DNA of 64,000 bases from Fuscovulum ytuae. GTDB lineage: Bacteria; Pseudomonadota; Alphaproteobacteria; Rhodobacterales; Rhodobacteraceae. Positions 24,405 through 33,539 of this stretch are shown one piece after another. The notes under the pieces are model-generated. The model was not told where the DNA came from. It saw nothing but the letters and a program-made list of their open reading frames with translations, and ran no database searches. The position numbers and the translations under genes were made by a program. Position 1 is the first letter of the stretch; each line of letters opens with the position of its first letter. The DNA lies in the NCBI RefSeq assembly GCF_029953595.1, contig NZ_CP124535.1:620001-684000 (forward strand). Direction: 5' to 3'.

Positions 24405-25307
24405 ATGCAGATTCCACTAAACGCCTTGCGGGCCTTGGATGCAGTGGTGAAAACAGGGTCTTTCAAGGCAGCGGCGGATTTACTTTTCGTCACGCAGTCG
24501 GCGGTCAGCCACCAGATAAGGCATCTGGAGGAATGGTTGGGCGGGCCGCTTTTTGATCGCGACGGGGGGCGGCCACGCCTTTTGCCACATGGGGCGGAAC
24601 TGGCGCGGGCGGTGGGGCTGTCTTTGGCCGAGATGGAGGCCGCCTGTGGGCGTGCCAAAGCGGGGATGAAGGCGGGGCCGTTGGTCATCGCGGCCATCCC
24701 ATCGGTGGCGGTGTGCTGGTTGATCCCGCGCCTGTCCGATTTTCGGACGGCGCACCCGGAGGTGGAGATAAGGGTGGTCTATGCCATGCATGGAAGGGAC
24801 ATCGATTTCCGCGATGTCCATCTGGCCTTCGTCTTTGCGAAGGGGCGGCCCGATCTTGCCGAAGGGGAAGCTGAGCCATTCCTGCCGGGGGCGAGTGTGC
24901 CCGTGTGCAGCCCCGCGATCTTGCAAGGCGGGCGAATGCCGGAGCGTGCGTCGGAATACCTGTCGCTTGGTCTTTTGCATGATACCGATCATTCGGGTTG
25001 GGCTGCTTGGTTTCGGCGGATGGGGGTGCCCTTGCCGATGCAGCCCGCCGCCCCGGTTTTTGAAGATTTCAACCTATTGCGCGCCGCCACCTTGGCGGGG
25101 CAGGGCGTGGCACTTTGCCCCTTAGCGATGATCCGCGATGATCTGGCCGCGGGGCGGCTTGTGCAGCTTTCGGCGCTTTCGGTGCTGGAAGATCATGGCT
25201 ATCACCTCGTGGCAGGGCCGGGAGCTAAGGCAATGCAGGCGCGGGCGGCGCAGGCCTTTCGCGATTGGGCGTTTGCCGCGCGGGATGCGGGCCAGCAAAG
25301 CGGATGA
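24405..25307 (+). CDS. LysR-family regulator (GcvA-like), probably of creatinase
   Basis: 300-aa LysR protein. The winged helix-turn-helix is at the N-terminus (PLNALRALDAVVKTGSFKAA, then FVTQSAVSHQIRHLE), followed by a periplasmic-binding-like effector domain (VIAAIPSVAVCWLIPRL). The sequence style resembles the GcvA/AmpR group. ATG 24405 is chosen because the upstream alternative overlaps the operator. Divergent to creatinase, it likely activates that gene, with creatine or sarcosine as possible effector. Confidence 0.88.
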   Translation: MQIPLNALRALDAVVKTGSFKAAADLLFVTQSAVSHQIRHLEEWLGGPLFDRDGGRPRLLPHGAELARAVGLSLAEMEAACGRAKAGMKAGPLVIAAIPSVAVCWLIPRLSDFRTAHPEVEIRVVYAMHGRDIDFRDVHLAFVFAKGRPDLAEGEAEPFLPGASVPVCSPAILQGGRMPERASEYLSLGLLHDTDHSGWAAWFRRMGVPLPMQPAAPVFEDFNLLRAATLAGQGVALCPLAMIRDDLAAGRLVQLSALSVLEDHGYHLVAGPGAKAMQARAAQAFRDWAFAARDAGQQSG

Positions 25308-25326
25308 CAGCGGGATGGAGCGGGGC

Positions 25327-26349
25327 ATGACGGCAAATTTCGTTCCCAAAGGTGTGGCCCATGTGCCGGTGCCCAAGGTCACTGAACCGGTGCAGATGAC
25401 CTTTGTGCTTTTGCCGAACTTCTCTCTCATCGCTTTTTCCTCGGCCATCGAACCGTTGCGGATTGCCAACCAGCTGGCGGGCCAGATGTTGTTTGAATGG
25501 GAGGTTCTGTCGGAAACAGGGGCGGCGGTGGGCTGTTCAAATGGCGTCAAGTTGCAGGTCGATGGCCCCTTGGGCGACACGAAGTCAAAGGCGATGGTCT
25601 TTGTCTGCGCGGGGGTGGAGCCTGAGAAATCCGCCAGCCGCAAGGTGGCCGATTGGCTGCGCCAGCAATGGCGGATGGGCCGCACGGTCGGCGGGCTTTG
25701 CACCGGGGCCTATGCCTTGGCCAAAGCGGGCATTTTGGAAGGCCGCAGCTTTACCTTGCACTGGGAGAACCTACCCCCCTTTGTGGAAACCTTTGGCCAT
25801 CTGCGTCCCTTAGAGCAGCTGTATTGTATTGACGGGCGCATCCTGACCAGTGCCGGGGGGGCGGCGGCAACGGATTTGTTCATCGAGATCGTAGCCAAGA
25901 ATTATGGTGATCGACTGGCAGATGCCGTCTTGAAGATGTGTCTGCACGGTCAGCAGCGACCTGCCGATCTGCGGCAACGTATGTCGCTGTCCTCGACCCT
26001 TGGCATACGCAACCCCGTGCTGGTGGAGGTGATCCGTAAATTCGAGGAAAACCTAGAACAGGGCGTAGATATCGAGGCCGTGGCAACCACGATGGGCGTG
26101 TCGCGCCGTCAGGTGGAGCGACTGTTTCAGCGCTATGTCGGGATGTCGCCAAAGCAATACCTGAACGGGTTGCGATTGGAACGTGCCCGCGCCTTGTTGA
26201 CCGAGACAGATCTTCCCGTGGCCGAAGTGGCATATGGCTGCGGGTTCAACGCGACGAATACCTTTACCAAGGCGTTTCGCCAACGCTACGGGGTATCGCC
26301 TCGGCGGTTGTCAAACCGGCAGGGCGGGGCATCGAAGGTATCGAATTAG
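25327..26349 (+). CDS. GlxA/GbdR-like AraC-family regulator
   Basis: 340-aa protein with an N-terminal DJ-1/PfpI-like amidase fold (residues about 25-190; FVCAGVEPEKS, GGLCTGAYALAKAGIL with the nucleophile-elbow cysteine) and a C-terminal AraC double helix-turn-helix (VDIEAVATTMGVSRRQVERL; EVAYGCGFNATNTFTKAFR). This is the architecture of GbdR, which controls glycine betaine, dimethylglycine and sarcosine catabolism. Creatinase yields sarcosine, so context fits. ATG 25327 follows GGATGGAG; ATG 25315 is possible. Confidence 0.88.
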   Translation: MTANFVPKGVAHVPVPKVTEPVQMTFVLLPNFSLIAFSSAIEPLRIANQLAGQMLFEWEVLSETGAAVGCSNGVKLQVDGPLGDTKSKAMVFVCAGVEPEKSASRKVADWLRQQWRMGRTVGGLCTGAYALAKAGILEGRSFTLHWENLPPFVETFGHLRPLEQLYCIDGRILTSAGGAAATDLFIEIVAKNYGDRLADAVLKMCLHGQQRPADLRQRMSLSSTLGIRNPVLVEVIRKFEENLEQGVDIEAVATTMGVSRRQVERLFQRYVGMSPKQYLNGLRLERARALLTETDLPVAEVAYGCGFNATNTFTKAFRQRYGVSPRRLSNRQGGASKVSN

Positions 26350-26391
26350 GCAGGCGCGCTTTGCGTTTCAGCGTGGCTTTTGGCCGGGCCA

Positions 26392-27195
26392 TCAGCCGGG
26401 ATGGGCAACCACCTGCGCTTCGAACCAGCGGCAGGCGCCTTCCAATTCGGCATCGCAGAAATCCACCCCCGGAAGCGCAAGAATCGCACTCGGTTCCGTT
26501 GCGATCTGGCCCGACACCATGACCTGGGCCGCAGGGCGTGCCACGGTCAGCGCGACAACCAACCGACCTAGTGCGGCAAGAGAATGGTCGGACCCTGCCG
26601 AAAAGCCGAAGAGCATATCTTCCGAAGTTTCGAAATGGCTGTTCAACTCGTCATGACTTTGACCGATCAGCAGGGTGATATCCCACCCGCGGGCGCGGAA
26701 GACATCGGTGGCGGCGGAAATCCCAAGCGTATGCATATCCCCCGGCACGAGCGCAAAGGTTGCCGATTTGCGTACGCCGCGATCCGGCATCAGGGGCGGG
26801 CGGCGGCGATAGCGCAGATAGGAATAGATGCGCGACGCGCCCACTGTCGCCTCAAGGAACGACACTTTGTCGCTGTTCCAAAGGATGCCGATCTCCTTTG
26901 CGATGGGGCCTAGGCGCTCGGCAAGGAACCAGTCCAGCCCGTTCAACGGATCGTCGAGCGATTCCAGCGCGGCCGCGGCCTCTTCCTCGGTGCCGGAGGT
27001 CAGGGCGATGGCGGCCACAAGGACGGCGGCCCGGTCTTTGGCGCGGCGCACCTCGACCGCGCGGCGTGCAACCTGACGGAGCACTTCAGTCGCCAAGGCT
27101 GTTACATGCTCTCGGCTGACCGGGCCTTGACGGCCACCCGTCAAGGTTTCGGCAATCGTGGATATGGCGTTTTGATCGTCGTACTCGGCTGACAT
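26392..27195 (-). CDS. B12-binding-domain regulator (PpaA/AerR-like)
   Basis: 267-aa soluble protein. The C-terminal half is a cobalamin-binding fold with the DxHxxG motif intact (PGDMHTLGISAATDVFRARG) and a downstream GSDHS-type loop; the N-terminal half is helical. It resembles PpaA/AerR, the light- and oxygen-responsive B12 regulators of photosynthesis genes in Rhodobacter, or the SCHIC domain of AppA. No photosynthesis gene is in the window. ATG 27195 is at the start of the open frame. Family is moderately certain, function inferred. Confidence 0.72.
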   Translation of the reverse strand: MSAEYDDQNAISTIAETLTGGRQGPVSREHVTALATEVLRQVARRAVEVRRAKDRAAVLVAAIALTSGTEEEAAAALESLDDPLNGLDWFLAERLGPIAKEIGILWNSDKVSFLEATVGASRIYSYLRYRRRPPLMPDRGVRKSATFALVPGDMHTLGISAATDVFRARGWDITLLIGQSHDELNSHFETSEDMLFGFSAGSDHSLAALGRLVVALTVARPAAQVMVSGQIATEPSAILALPGVDFCDAELEGACRWFEAQVVAHPG

Positions 27196-27371
27196 CTGTA
27201 TGGCGAGGTTTACGCCTCGTCCCGGTTCCCTGTCATGATGGGCGCACAGGCGGGGTGGGAAGTCAATCCGCGAAAGGTCGCGGGGCAGGGGTGGGCCACC
27301 CGGTGTTGCGCTTGTGATCCGGTTGGAAACCCCTCAGAAACAAGGCATCGCGATTGCCGAGGGGACGATTC

Positions 27372-28103
27372 TTGAACGAAAGCAAGGGGCATCGTCTGGT
27401 CGCCGTCGATCTTGCCCGCAGCCTTGCGCTGTTGGGCATGGCGGTCTTTCATTTCACCTTCGATCTGGAACTTTTTGGACATCTGGACCCCGGCACAACC
27501 GTCACGGGCGGTTGGGCGATCTTTGCAAGGGTCGTGGCGGGCAGTTTCCTTTGTTTGGCGGGGCTGAGTCTTGTGCTTGCCCATGGCAAGGGGCGGCGCT
27601 GGCCTGCCTTTCGGAAGCGGTTCTTGCGCGTGGCAGGTGCGGCACTGGTGGTATCTGGGGCGACCTTGGCGGTGCTGCCGCAGGCCTTCATCTTCTTCGG
27701 CATCCTGCATTCCATAGCCTTTGCCAGCCTGATCGGCATGGCGCTGGTCGGTTTGCCTTGGGCGTTCCTTGCGATGCTGACCGTGGCGGTGGTGGTGGCG
27801 GATCGGACCCTGGCCTTTGATGCCCTTAACCCGCTTTGGCTGGTGTGGACGGGGCTTGGCACCAAGGTGCCTTGGTCTATGGATTTCGTCCCGGTGTTCC
27901 CATGGCTCGCGGCCTTTTTGGCCGGGATGACCATCGCCAAGGCGATGGATCGGGCGGGACTTTGGGCGCGGTTGGCTGTCTGGCAACCTGCGGCTTGGAT
28001 ACAGCGCCTTGCTTGGCCGGGGCGGCATTCGCTGGCCGTCTATCTGATCCATCAACCTGTGCTGATATCGCTTGTTTGGCTGGGAACGAAGCTTTTCGCT
28101 TAG
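27372..28103 (+). CDS. DUF1624 membrane protein (heparan-acetyltransferase-like)
   Basis: 243-aa integral membrane protein with about seven helices. The start LVAVDLARSLALLGMAVFHF matches the VDxxRGxAxxxMxxFH pattern of DUF1624/acyltransferase-3-like proteins, and the C-terminal HSLAVYLIHQPVLI is characteristic. TTG 27372 is preferred because GAGGGG lies 7 bp upstream; TTG 27354 is the alternative and there is no ATG. Substrate unknown. Confidence 0.82.
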   Translation: MNESKGHRLVAVDLARSLALLGMAVFHFTFDLELFGHLDPGTTVTGGWAIFARVVAGSFLCLAGLSLVLAHGKGRRWPAFRKRFLRVAGAALVVSGATLAVLPQAFIFFGILHSIAFASLIGMALVGLPWAFLAMLTVAVVVADRTLAFDALNPLWLVWTGLGTKVPWSMDFVPVFPWLAAFLAGMTIAKAMDRAGLWARLAVWQPAAWIQRLAWPGRHSLAVYLIHQPVLISLVWLGTKLFA

Positions 28104-28182
28104 GCTTTCGTCAGGTTGAAATTGCTATCTGCGGCTGATGGATGCGCCTATTCTGTGCCGAGGATATCAGGGGAGACTTCAC

Positions 28183-28848
28183 ATGCCGGAACAGGCGCAG
28201 CCGATCGTTCATATCGATGACGACCGTTTCAAGGTGACGGAATGGCGTTTCGCCCCCGGTGCGGAAACCGGCTGGCATCGGCATGGCCATGATTATGTGA
28301 TCGTGCCGTTGACGGATGGTACGCTTGCGCTCGACCTGCCGGGCGGGCAGGCCGCGCGGGCGGAGTTGCGGCAGGGCGTGCCCTATTCCCGCCGGGTGGG
28401 GGTGGAGCATAATGTGACCAACGGATCGTCCACCGCCCCCTTGGCTTTCCTTGAGGTGGAAGTGGTGGATGACGCGCTGGCCCATCGCCGCCGCGCGACG
28501 ATGGAGGCCTTGATGACGGCCTTCAATGCCCGCGATCTGGAGGCGCTGATGTCCTGTATGGCGGTGGAGTGCGCCTTTCACGCCTCTGCGGGGCCTTTGG
28601 CAGAGGGGGCGGTGCATCAAGGGCGCGATGCGGTGCGCGCGGCCTATGCCGCGATCTTTGACGCCTTCCCTCAGGCAGAATGGGGCGAGGGGGCGCATGC
28701 CGTGATGGGCGACACGGGTCTGTCGACATGGCGCTTTCGTGGCGTGACGCGCGACGGGGCGAAGGTCGATGTGCACGGCTGCGACGTATTCACCTTCGAT
28801 GGTGAACTGATCGCGGTGAAGGACAGCTATCGCAAGTCGCGGGGGTGA
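28183..28848 (+). CDS. Cupin-SnoaL (NTF2-like) fusion protein
   Basis: 221-aa two-domain protein. Residues 1-100 form a cupin (WHRHGHDYVIVPL, metal-ligand histidines) and residues 107-220 a SnoaL/NTF2-like domain (MEALMTAFNARDLEALMSCM; DVFTFDGELIAVKDSY). ATG 28183 follows GGGGAGACTTCAC. A similar pairing is seen in small-molecule isomerase or regulator proteins. The reaction is unknown. Confidence 0.8.
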   Translation: MPEQAQPIVHIDDDRFKVTEWRFAPGAETGWHRHGHDYVIVPLTDGTLALDLPGGQAARAELRQGVPYSRRVGVEHNVTNGSSTAPLAFLEVEVVDDALAHRRRATMEALMTAFNARDLEALMSCMAVECAFHASAGPLAEGAVHQGRDAVRAAYAAIFDAFPQAEWGEGAHAVMGDTGLSTWRFRGVTRDGAKVDVHGCDVFTFDGELIAVKDSYRKSRG

Positions 28849-28854
28849 AAAGGA

Positions 28855-28886
28855 AACGGCCCCGCGCGAAAGGCGGGGCCGTTCTT
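28855..28886. terminator. Terminator between convergent genes
   Basis: AACGGCCCCGC, loop GCGAAAG, GCGGGGCCGTT, then CTT: an 11-bp perfect stem with A and T ends that can work in both directions, between the cupin gene and the convergent livK-type gene. Confidence 0.85.
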
Positions 28887-28899
28887 CGGGCCTATGGCC

Positions 28900-30078
28900 T
28901 TACTTCATCAGATCGGCAACCGGGATCGGCTCCGAGATCGTCCATTCATCCACCACGCCGGGCTTGCCCGCATTGGTTTCGACGATCAGGTAACGCGCTT
29001 GGTTCTGGTGGTGCAGTTCGCTGGTGAAGGTGCGCGGGCCAAAGAGCGTGGGTTCGCCGTTCATCTTTTCCAGTTCCGCCACCACGGCAGAGGTTTCAGT
29101 GGTGCCTGCCCGTTCCACGGCCTTGGCCCAGACATCAATCATCACATAGCCCGGATAGACATATTGGGTCGAGGGATCGCCGCCCGTGGCTTCCTTGTAC
29201 TTGGCGTTGAAGGCCGTCACGTCCGGGTTCGGGTCATCGCCATAGATCGAGCCTTGAACCGGGACGAAGAAGTTCGACAGGTCGGGCACGGCCGACAACC
29301 AGTAGGACCCATCTACGCCCGATCCGTTCAGGATCATCGAATTAATGCCCGCCGCGCGGATCTGCTTGATGGCGGAAACCGCCCCGGGCATCATCGTGCA
29401 GAGCATGATGGCATCGGGTTCTTCGGGCAGCGACTTGATCCGGGTGATCTGCGCGGCAATGGAGGCGTCTTCGTTCAGGAAGGTATCCTCGCCCACCAGT
29501 GTGGCATCGGCCAGTTTCGGCATCATCCAATCAAAGCCGTCGCAGATGCCCTTGTTGTATTCCGTCCAGGTGTCGAGCAGGCGATAGAAGGTCCGCGCCT
29601 CTTTCTTGTTATAGGCCCATTCGGCCATCGTCGCGCCTTGGACGGCCGCAAGGACCGAGGCCGAGAAGGAGTTTGGCCCCACGCCCTGAATGCCCGCCTT
29701 CACCGATTCCGCGCAGAGGAAGAAGGAAATCAGGCCGCTTGACTCCGCGGCCAGCGCGGCCGGGGCGCCAAAGTCATAGTCGCAGGACACGACCACCATA
29801 TCGGCCCCCTGATCGATCACGGAAAGGCCCGCCTTGGCCCCTTCGGCGCGGTCGGTTTTGGTGTCGGCATTCACCACCTCGATCTGCTTGCCCAGCAGGC
29901 CGCCTGCGGCGTTGATCTCTTCGATGCGGATCATCGCAGCATCCTGTGCGGGCTTGTCATAGGCCTGCATGAAGCCCGTCTCGGCGGTGGCGAAGCCCAC
30001 CACGATCCGATCGTCATCGGCAAAGGCCGCGCCTGCAAGGCAGGTCGTCGCGGCAAGGATCGCTGTCAGTCTTTTCAT
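28900..30078 (-). CDS. Liv/amide-type ABC substrate-binding protein
   Basis: 392-aa periplasmic binding protein (Peripla_BP_6). The signal peptide ends near AGAAFADDD (about residue 21). The sequence resembles UrtA/FmdD/AmiC-type proteins that bind urea, short amides or related ligands more than classical leucine-binding LivK. It is the last gene of the hyuBA-livGFHMK operon; its start overlaps the LivM stop. The shared operon suggests that the ligand is the substrate of the hydantoinase/oxoprolinase pair. Confidence 0.88.
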   Translation of the reverse strand: MKRLTAILAATTCLAGAAFADDDRIVVGFATAETGFMQAYDKPAQDAAMIRIEEINAAGGLLGKQIEVVNADTKTDRAEGAKAGLSVIDQGADMVVVSCDYDFGAPAALAAESSGLISFFLCAESVKAGIQGVGPNSFSASVLAAVQGATMAEWAYNKKEARTFYRLLDTWTEYNKGICDGFDWMMPKLADATLVGEDTFLNEDASIAAQITRIKSLPEEPDAIMLCTMMPGAVSAIKQIRAAGINSMILNGSGVDGSYWLSAVPDLSNFFVPVQGSIYGDDPNPDVTAFNAKYKEATGGDPSTQYVYPGYVMIDVWAKAVERAGTTETSAVVAELEKMNGEPTLFGPRTFTSELHHQNQARYLIVETNAGKPGVVDEWTISEPIPVADLMK

Positions 30079-31151
30079 CTCTGATCTCCCGTTGTTTGAC
30101 TTGCGTCGTTTGATCCGGGTGTCCCCGGTTTTTCAGACCGGAATATCCGTCCGGTCAGTTCGCTGTTGCCCATGATTCCGGCAGGCCGGAACATGAGGAT
30201 CAGGATCATCACCACGCCCAGCGCGATTTCCTGCACGCCGCCGGGCAGGGCAAAGCTGCCTTCGCCGATGGTCACACCCGCCTCCAGCCAGCGCAGGACC
30301 TGGATCAGGCTGGACAGGATCAGAACGCCGATCACCGCGCCGGACAGGCTGCCCATGCCGCCCACGACGAGCATCGACAGCGTCGTGAAGGTCAGGCCGA
30401 GGTAGAAGGTATCGGGCGTCACAAGCCCAATTGAGTGGGCGTAAAGCGCACCACCCGCGCCCATGATCGCGCCCGATATGACAAAGGCCACCAGCCGCAC
30501 GCGCGTGATATCCACGCCGCTGGCCGATGCGGCCGTGGGTTCGTCGCGTGCCGCGCGCAGCGCCAGACCATGGCGGCTGATGGAAAAGGCCCAAGCGACG
30601 AAGACAGACAGAATGGCTGCGATCAGATAGGGCCAGACCGTGCGCACGATGGGAATGCCCACGACGGAAGAGGTGGCCGCCGTCACGCTGTCCCAGTTGG
30701 AATAGATGGAGTTGACCATGGCGAGCATGGCAAAGGTCGCGATGGAGGCCGCGATGCCCGAGAGCCGCATCAGCACCGCCCCGAAGACCAGCGCCCAAAA
30801 GGCCGCGAAAGCCCCACCCGCAAGGGCCGCGACCCAGAAGGGTAGCTCCAGTTGCATCAGCCAATTGGGCAGGCCGGGCATCGAGATGCCCTTCATCATC
30901 GGCTTGATCGTGGTCCAGGCCGCGACATAGCCGCCAAGACAGGCAAAGGCGATGTGCCCGAAAGAGATGACGCCGGAATTCCCGATAAAGGTGAACAGGC
31001 CGACGACGAAGATCACCTGAAGAAAAATGTCGATGACCGTCTGGTTGAAGGGCCGCGATCCGGCCAGCCATGCGGCCAGCGCGAAAGCCACCAGAAGGGA
31101 CGAGAGCAGGATCGGCGTCAGGATGGTGCGGCGGGCGACAGAACGGGCCAT
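30075..31151 (-). CDS. LivM-type ABC permease
   Basis: 358-aa membrane permease of the branched-chain/amide family with about nine helices. Typical motifs are ISFGHIAFACLGGYVAAW near residue 65 and the loop ALRAARDEPTAASASGVDI near 205. It overlaps LivH at its start (TGATG) and the binding protein at its end. Confidence 0.9.
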   Translation of the reverse strand: MARSVARRTILTPILLSSLLVAFALAAWLAGSRPFNQTVIDIFLQVIFVVGLFTFIGNSGVISFGHIAFACLGGYVAAWTTIKPMMKGISMPGLPNWLMQLELPFWVAALAGGAFAAFWALVFGAVLMRLSGIAASIATFAMLAMVNSIYSNWDSVTAATSSVVGIPIVRTVWPYLIAAILSVFVAWAFSISRHGLALRAARDEPTAASASGVDITRVRLVAFVISGAIMGAGGALYAHSIGLVTPDTFYLGLTFTTLSMLVVGGMGSLSGAVIGVLILSSLIQVLRWLEAGVTIGEGSFALPGGVQEIALGVVMILILMFRPAGIMGNSELTGRIFRSEKPGTPGSNDASQTTGDQR

Positions 31152-32056
31152 CAGACGCGCTCCTTCGTGCTGCGGGCACTGAGCAGGCCCTGCGGCCGGA
31201 AGATCAGCACAAGGATTACTGCCCCATAGACGAAGGCATCGCGGAAGGCCCGCGCGTCAGGCGGCAGGATGACCTGCATCACCGTGGCAATCGCCCCCAG
31301 CGCAAAGCCTGCGATCACCGCCCCGGCAAGACTGCCCATGCCACCGATCACCGTGGCGATGAAGGCCATGAGCATGACGCTGGCCCCCATCATGATATTG
31401 GCCGTTCCGGTCTGCGATCCAAGGATCAGGGCGATGGCGGCCGCCAGCGCACCAGACAGGGCAAAGGCACCCATGATCACGCGATTGGCGCGGACGCCCA
31501 AGACGCGCGCCATGGTGAAATTCTCGGCCGCGGCCCGCATTTCCAGCCCGAACCGGGTGCGCCGAAGAAAGGCCGTTAGGCCCAGCAGGACGGCAATGGT
31601 CACAAGGATGGTGATCAACTGCAAAAGTGGGATTCGTGCGCCGAAAAGTTCGATCGGCTGGCTGAGTTCCGGCAGAAGCGAGATGCTTTTCGGGCGGCTG
31701 GAGAAAAGCATCAGCAGGAAGTAGCGGATTACGAAGCCGAGCGCGAAAGAGGCGATCATCATCGTGGCAGGGTTCGCGCGGCGAAAGCGGCGGAAAACGA
31801 GGGCCTCGGAGAGGACCGAAAGACCTGCGCCCACCAAGAGCGTGAAGGGGATCAGCAGATACCACGGCAGATTGCCCGCAAAAATGATCGCCACCGCATC
31901 GACCGATGGCCAGAGCAGGGCAAAGACGCAGAAGGCAATCACATCGCCATGGGCAAAGTTTACCAGGCGCATCACGCCAAAAATCAGCGCGATCCCTAAC
32001 GCCCCCAATGCGTAAAGCGATCCCAGCGACAGCGCGTCGAAGACGACCTGCATCAT
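31151..32056 (-). CDS. LivH-type ABC permease
   Basis: 301-aa membrane permease with about eight helices. Characteristic features are SLYALGALGIALIFGVMRLVNFAHG at the N-terminus (key residues NFAHGD) and the cytoplasmic loop with RAAAENFTMARVLGVRANR. It partners the LivM-type permease and overlaps both neighbouring genes by 1-4 bp. Confidence 0.9.
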   Translation of the reverse strand: MMQVVFDALSLGSLYALGALGIALIFGVMRLVNFAHGDVIAFCVFALLWPSVDAVAIIFAGNLPWYLLIPFTLLVGAGLSVLSEALVFRRFRRANPATMMIASFALGFVIRYFLLMLFSSRPKSISLLPELSQPIELFGARIPLLQLITILVTIAVLLGLTAFLRRTRFGLEMRAAAENFTMARVLGVRANRVIMGAFALSGALAAAIALILGSQTGTANIMMGASVMLMAFIATVIGGMGSLAGAVIAGFALGAIATVMQVILPPDARAFRDAFVYGAVILVLIFRPQGLLSARSTKERV

Positions 32057-32790
32057 CCGTGATCTCCGTATCCGAAATAGGCGGCCTGCATCGCCTCAGA
32101 TTGGCCAAGGGCACGCGCATCGCCATCCAGCACGATCTCGCCCCCGCGCATCAGCATCATCCGCCCACCCGCCATCATCGCGCGGGTCGAAGATTGTTCG
32201 ACGATCAGCAGTGTCAGCTTGCGCTCAGCCCGCAGCGTGGCCAGCCGTTCATAGACCTGATCGGTGATATTGGGCGCAAGGCCGAGGCTGGGCTCATCGA
32301 TGGCCACAAGGCGCGGGGTTGTCATCAGCGCGCGCCCGATGACCAGCATCTGCTGCTGTCCGCCAGAGAGAAGCCCTGCCTGGGTGTGCCGCCGGTCCTT
32401 GAGGATGGGGAACGTGGCATAGACCGCTTCCAATTCGCTGGCCGCCCGCGCGCGCCACCCCCTGCTGCCCGCATGCATGCCCGCGCCGACCATGAGGTTT
32501 TCCTCGATTGTCAGGCCCGCAAAGGCATCGCGGCCCTCTGGGACCATGGAAAGGCCCAGCCGCGCGATGTCTTCGGGGGCCTGCCCGGTGATGTCGTGAT
32601 CGGCGAAATCGACGCGCCCGCCCGCAGGCGGCGTCACCCCGGCAATCGCCCGCAGAAGCGAGGATTTGCCCGCGCCGTTCGGCCCGGTGATGAACAGCAT
32701 CTCGCCTTCGGCCAGCGTGAAGCTTACCCCCCGCACCGCCGTCAGCCGCCCATAGCGAACCGAGATGTTGGACAGCGACAGAAGGCTCAT
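32053..32790 (-). CDS. LivF-type ABC ATPase
   Basis: 245-aa cytoplasmic ATPase. Walker A is GPNGAGKSS, signature LLSGGQQQML, Walker B LVAIDEPSLGLAP. Start ATG 32790 overlaps the LivG stop by ATGA; the longer upstream frame is a shadow of LivG. It energises the Liv-type importer together with LivG. Confidence 0.9.
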   Translation of the reverse strand: MSLLSLSNISVRYGRLTAVRGVSFTLAEGEMLFITGPNGAGKSSLLRAIAGVTPPAGGRVDFADHDITGQAPEDIARLGLSMVPEGRDAFAGLTIEENLMVGAGMHAGSRGWRARAASELEAVYATFPILKDRRHTQAGLLSGGQQQMLVIGRALMTTPRLVAIDEPSLGLAPNITDQVYERLATLRAERKLTLLIVEQSSTRAMMAGGRMMLMRGGEIVLDGDARALGQSEAMQAAYFGYGDHG

Positions 32791-33539
32791 GTCTCGACCT
32801 CCATCACAGGAAGGTCGGTGTCGGTCGCGGTGCCCATGTAGGCGTGCCGGACCGTCTCGCTGGCGCGGATGGCGGCAGGGGTGCCGGTTTCGATGACGGC
32901 GCCGGAGTCGAGCACGACGATATGGTCGCACAGGCCCAGCACCAGCCCAACGTTGTGTTCAATCAGGATCACGCCGCAGCCCATTTCGCCCGCGATGCGG
33001 CGGATCAGGGCAGATAGGTCCGTGGCCTCTTGCGCGCTCATGCCCGCGGCGGGTTCGTCGAGCAGCAGGTATTTCGGCCGCCCCATCAGCGCGCGCCCAA
33101 TCGCCACGCGGCGTTCGTCGCTATAGGGAAGGGTGCCCGCGATGCGGTTGGCCAAGGGGGAGATGCCGACCCAATCCAGCATCTCCTCAGCCTCGGCGAT
33201 GGCGGCGGCGCGCGATTGGCCCAGACCGACCCCCGTCACCTCCAGATTGTCGATGACGGGTAGGTCGCGGAACAGCCGTCCGCCCTGAAAGGTGCGCGCG
33301 ATACCCCGGCGGCGTACCTCATGCGGTTTCAGGCCGGAAAGGGGTTGCCCGTCCAATCGAACCTCCCCTTCCGTCATGGCCTGAAAACCGGTCAGCACGT
33401 TGACAAGGGTGGTCTTTCCGGCCCCGTTCGGGCCGATAAGCCCAACGATCTGGCCCGGTGTAACCGTCAGGTCCACCTCTGACAGGGCCTTGAGCCCTGC
33501 GAAGGCGACCGAAACCTTGTCAGCGGCTAGCGCGGTCAT
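32787..33539 (-). CDS. LivG-type ABC ATPase
   Basis: 250-aa cytoplasmic ATPase. Walker A is GPNGAGKTT and Walker B is YLLLDEPAAGMS. The signature is replaced by LPYSDERR, as in many LivG proteins. ATG 33539 overlaps the stop of hyuA by 4 bp, which couples the transporter to the catabolic enzymes. Confidence 0.9.
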   Translation of the reverse strand: MTALAADKVSVAFAGLKALSEVDLTVTPGQIVGLIGPNGAGKTTLVNVLTGFQAMTEGEVRLDGQPLSGLKPHEVRRRGIARTFQGGRLFRDLPVIDNLEVTGVGLGQSRAAAIAEAEEMLDWVGISPLANRIAGTLPYSDERRVAIGRALMGRPKYLLLDEPAAGMSAQEATDLSALIRRIAGEMGCGVILIEHNVGLVLGLCDHIVVLDSGAVIETGTPAAIRASETVRHAYMGTATDTDLPVMEVET

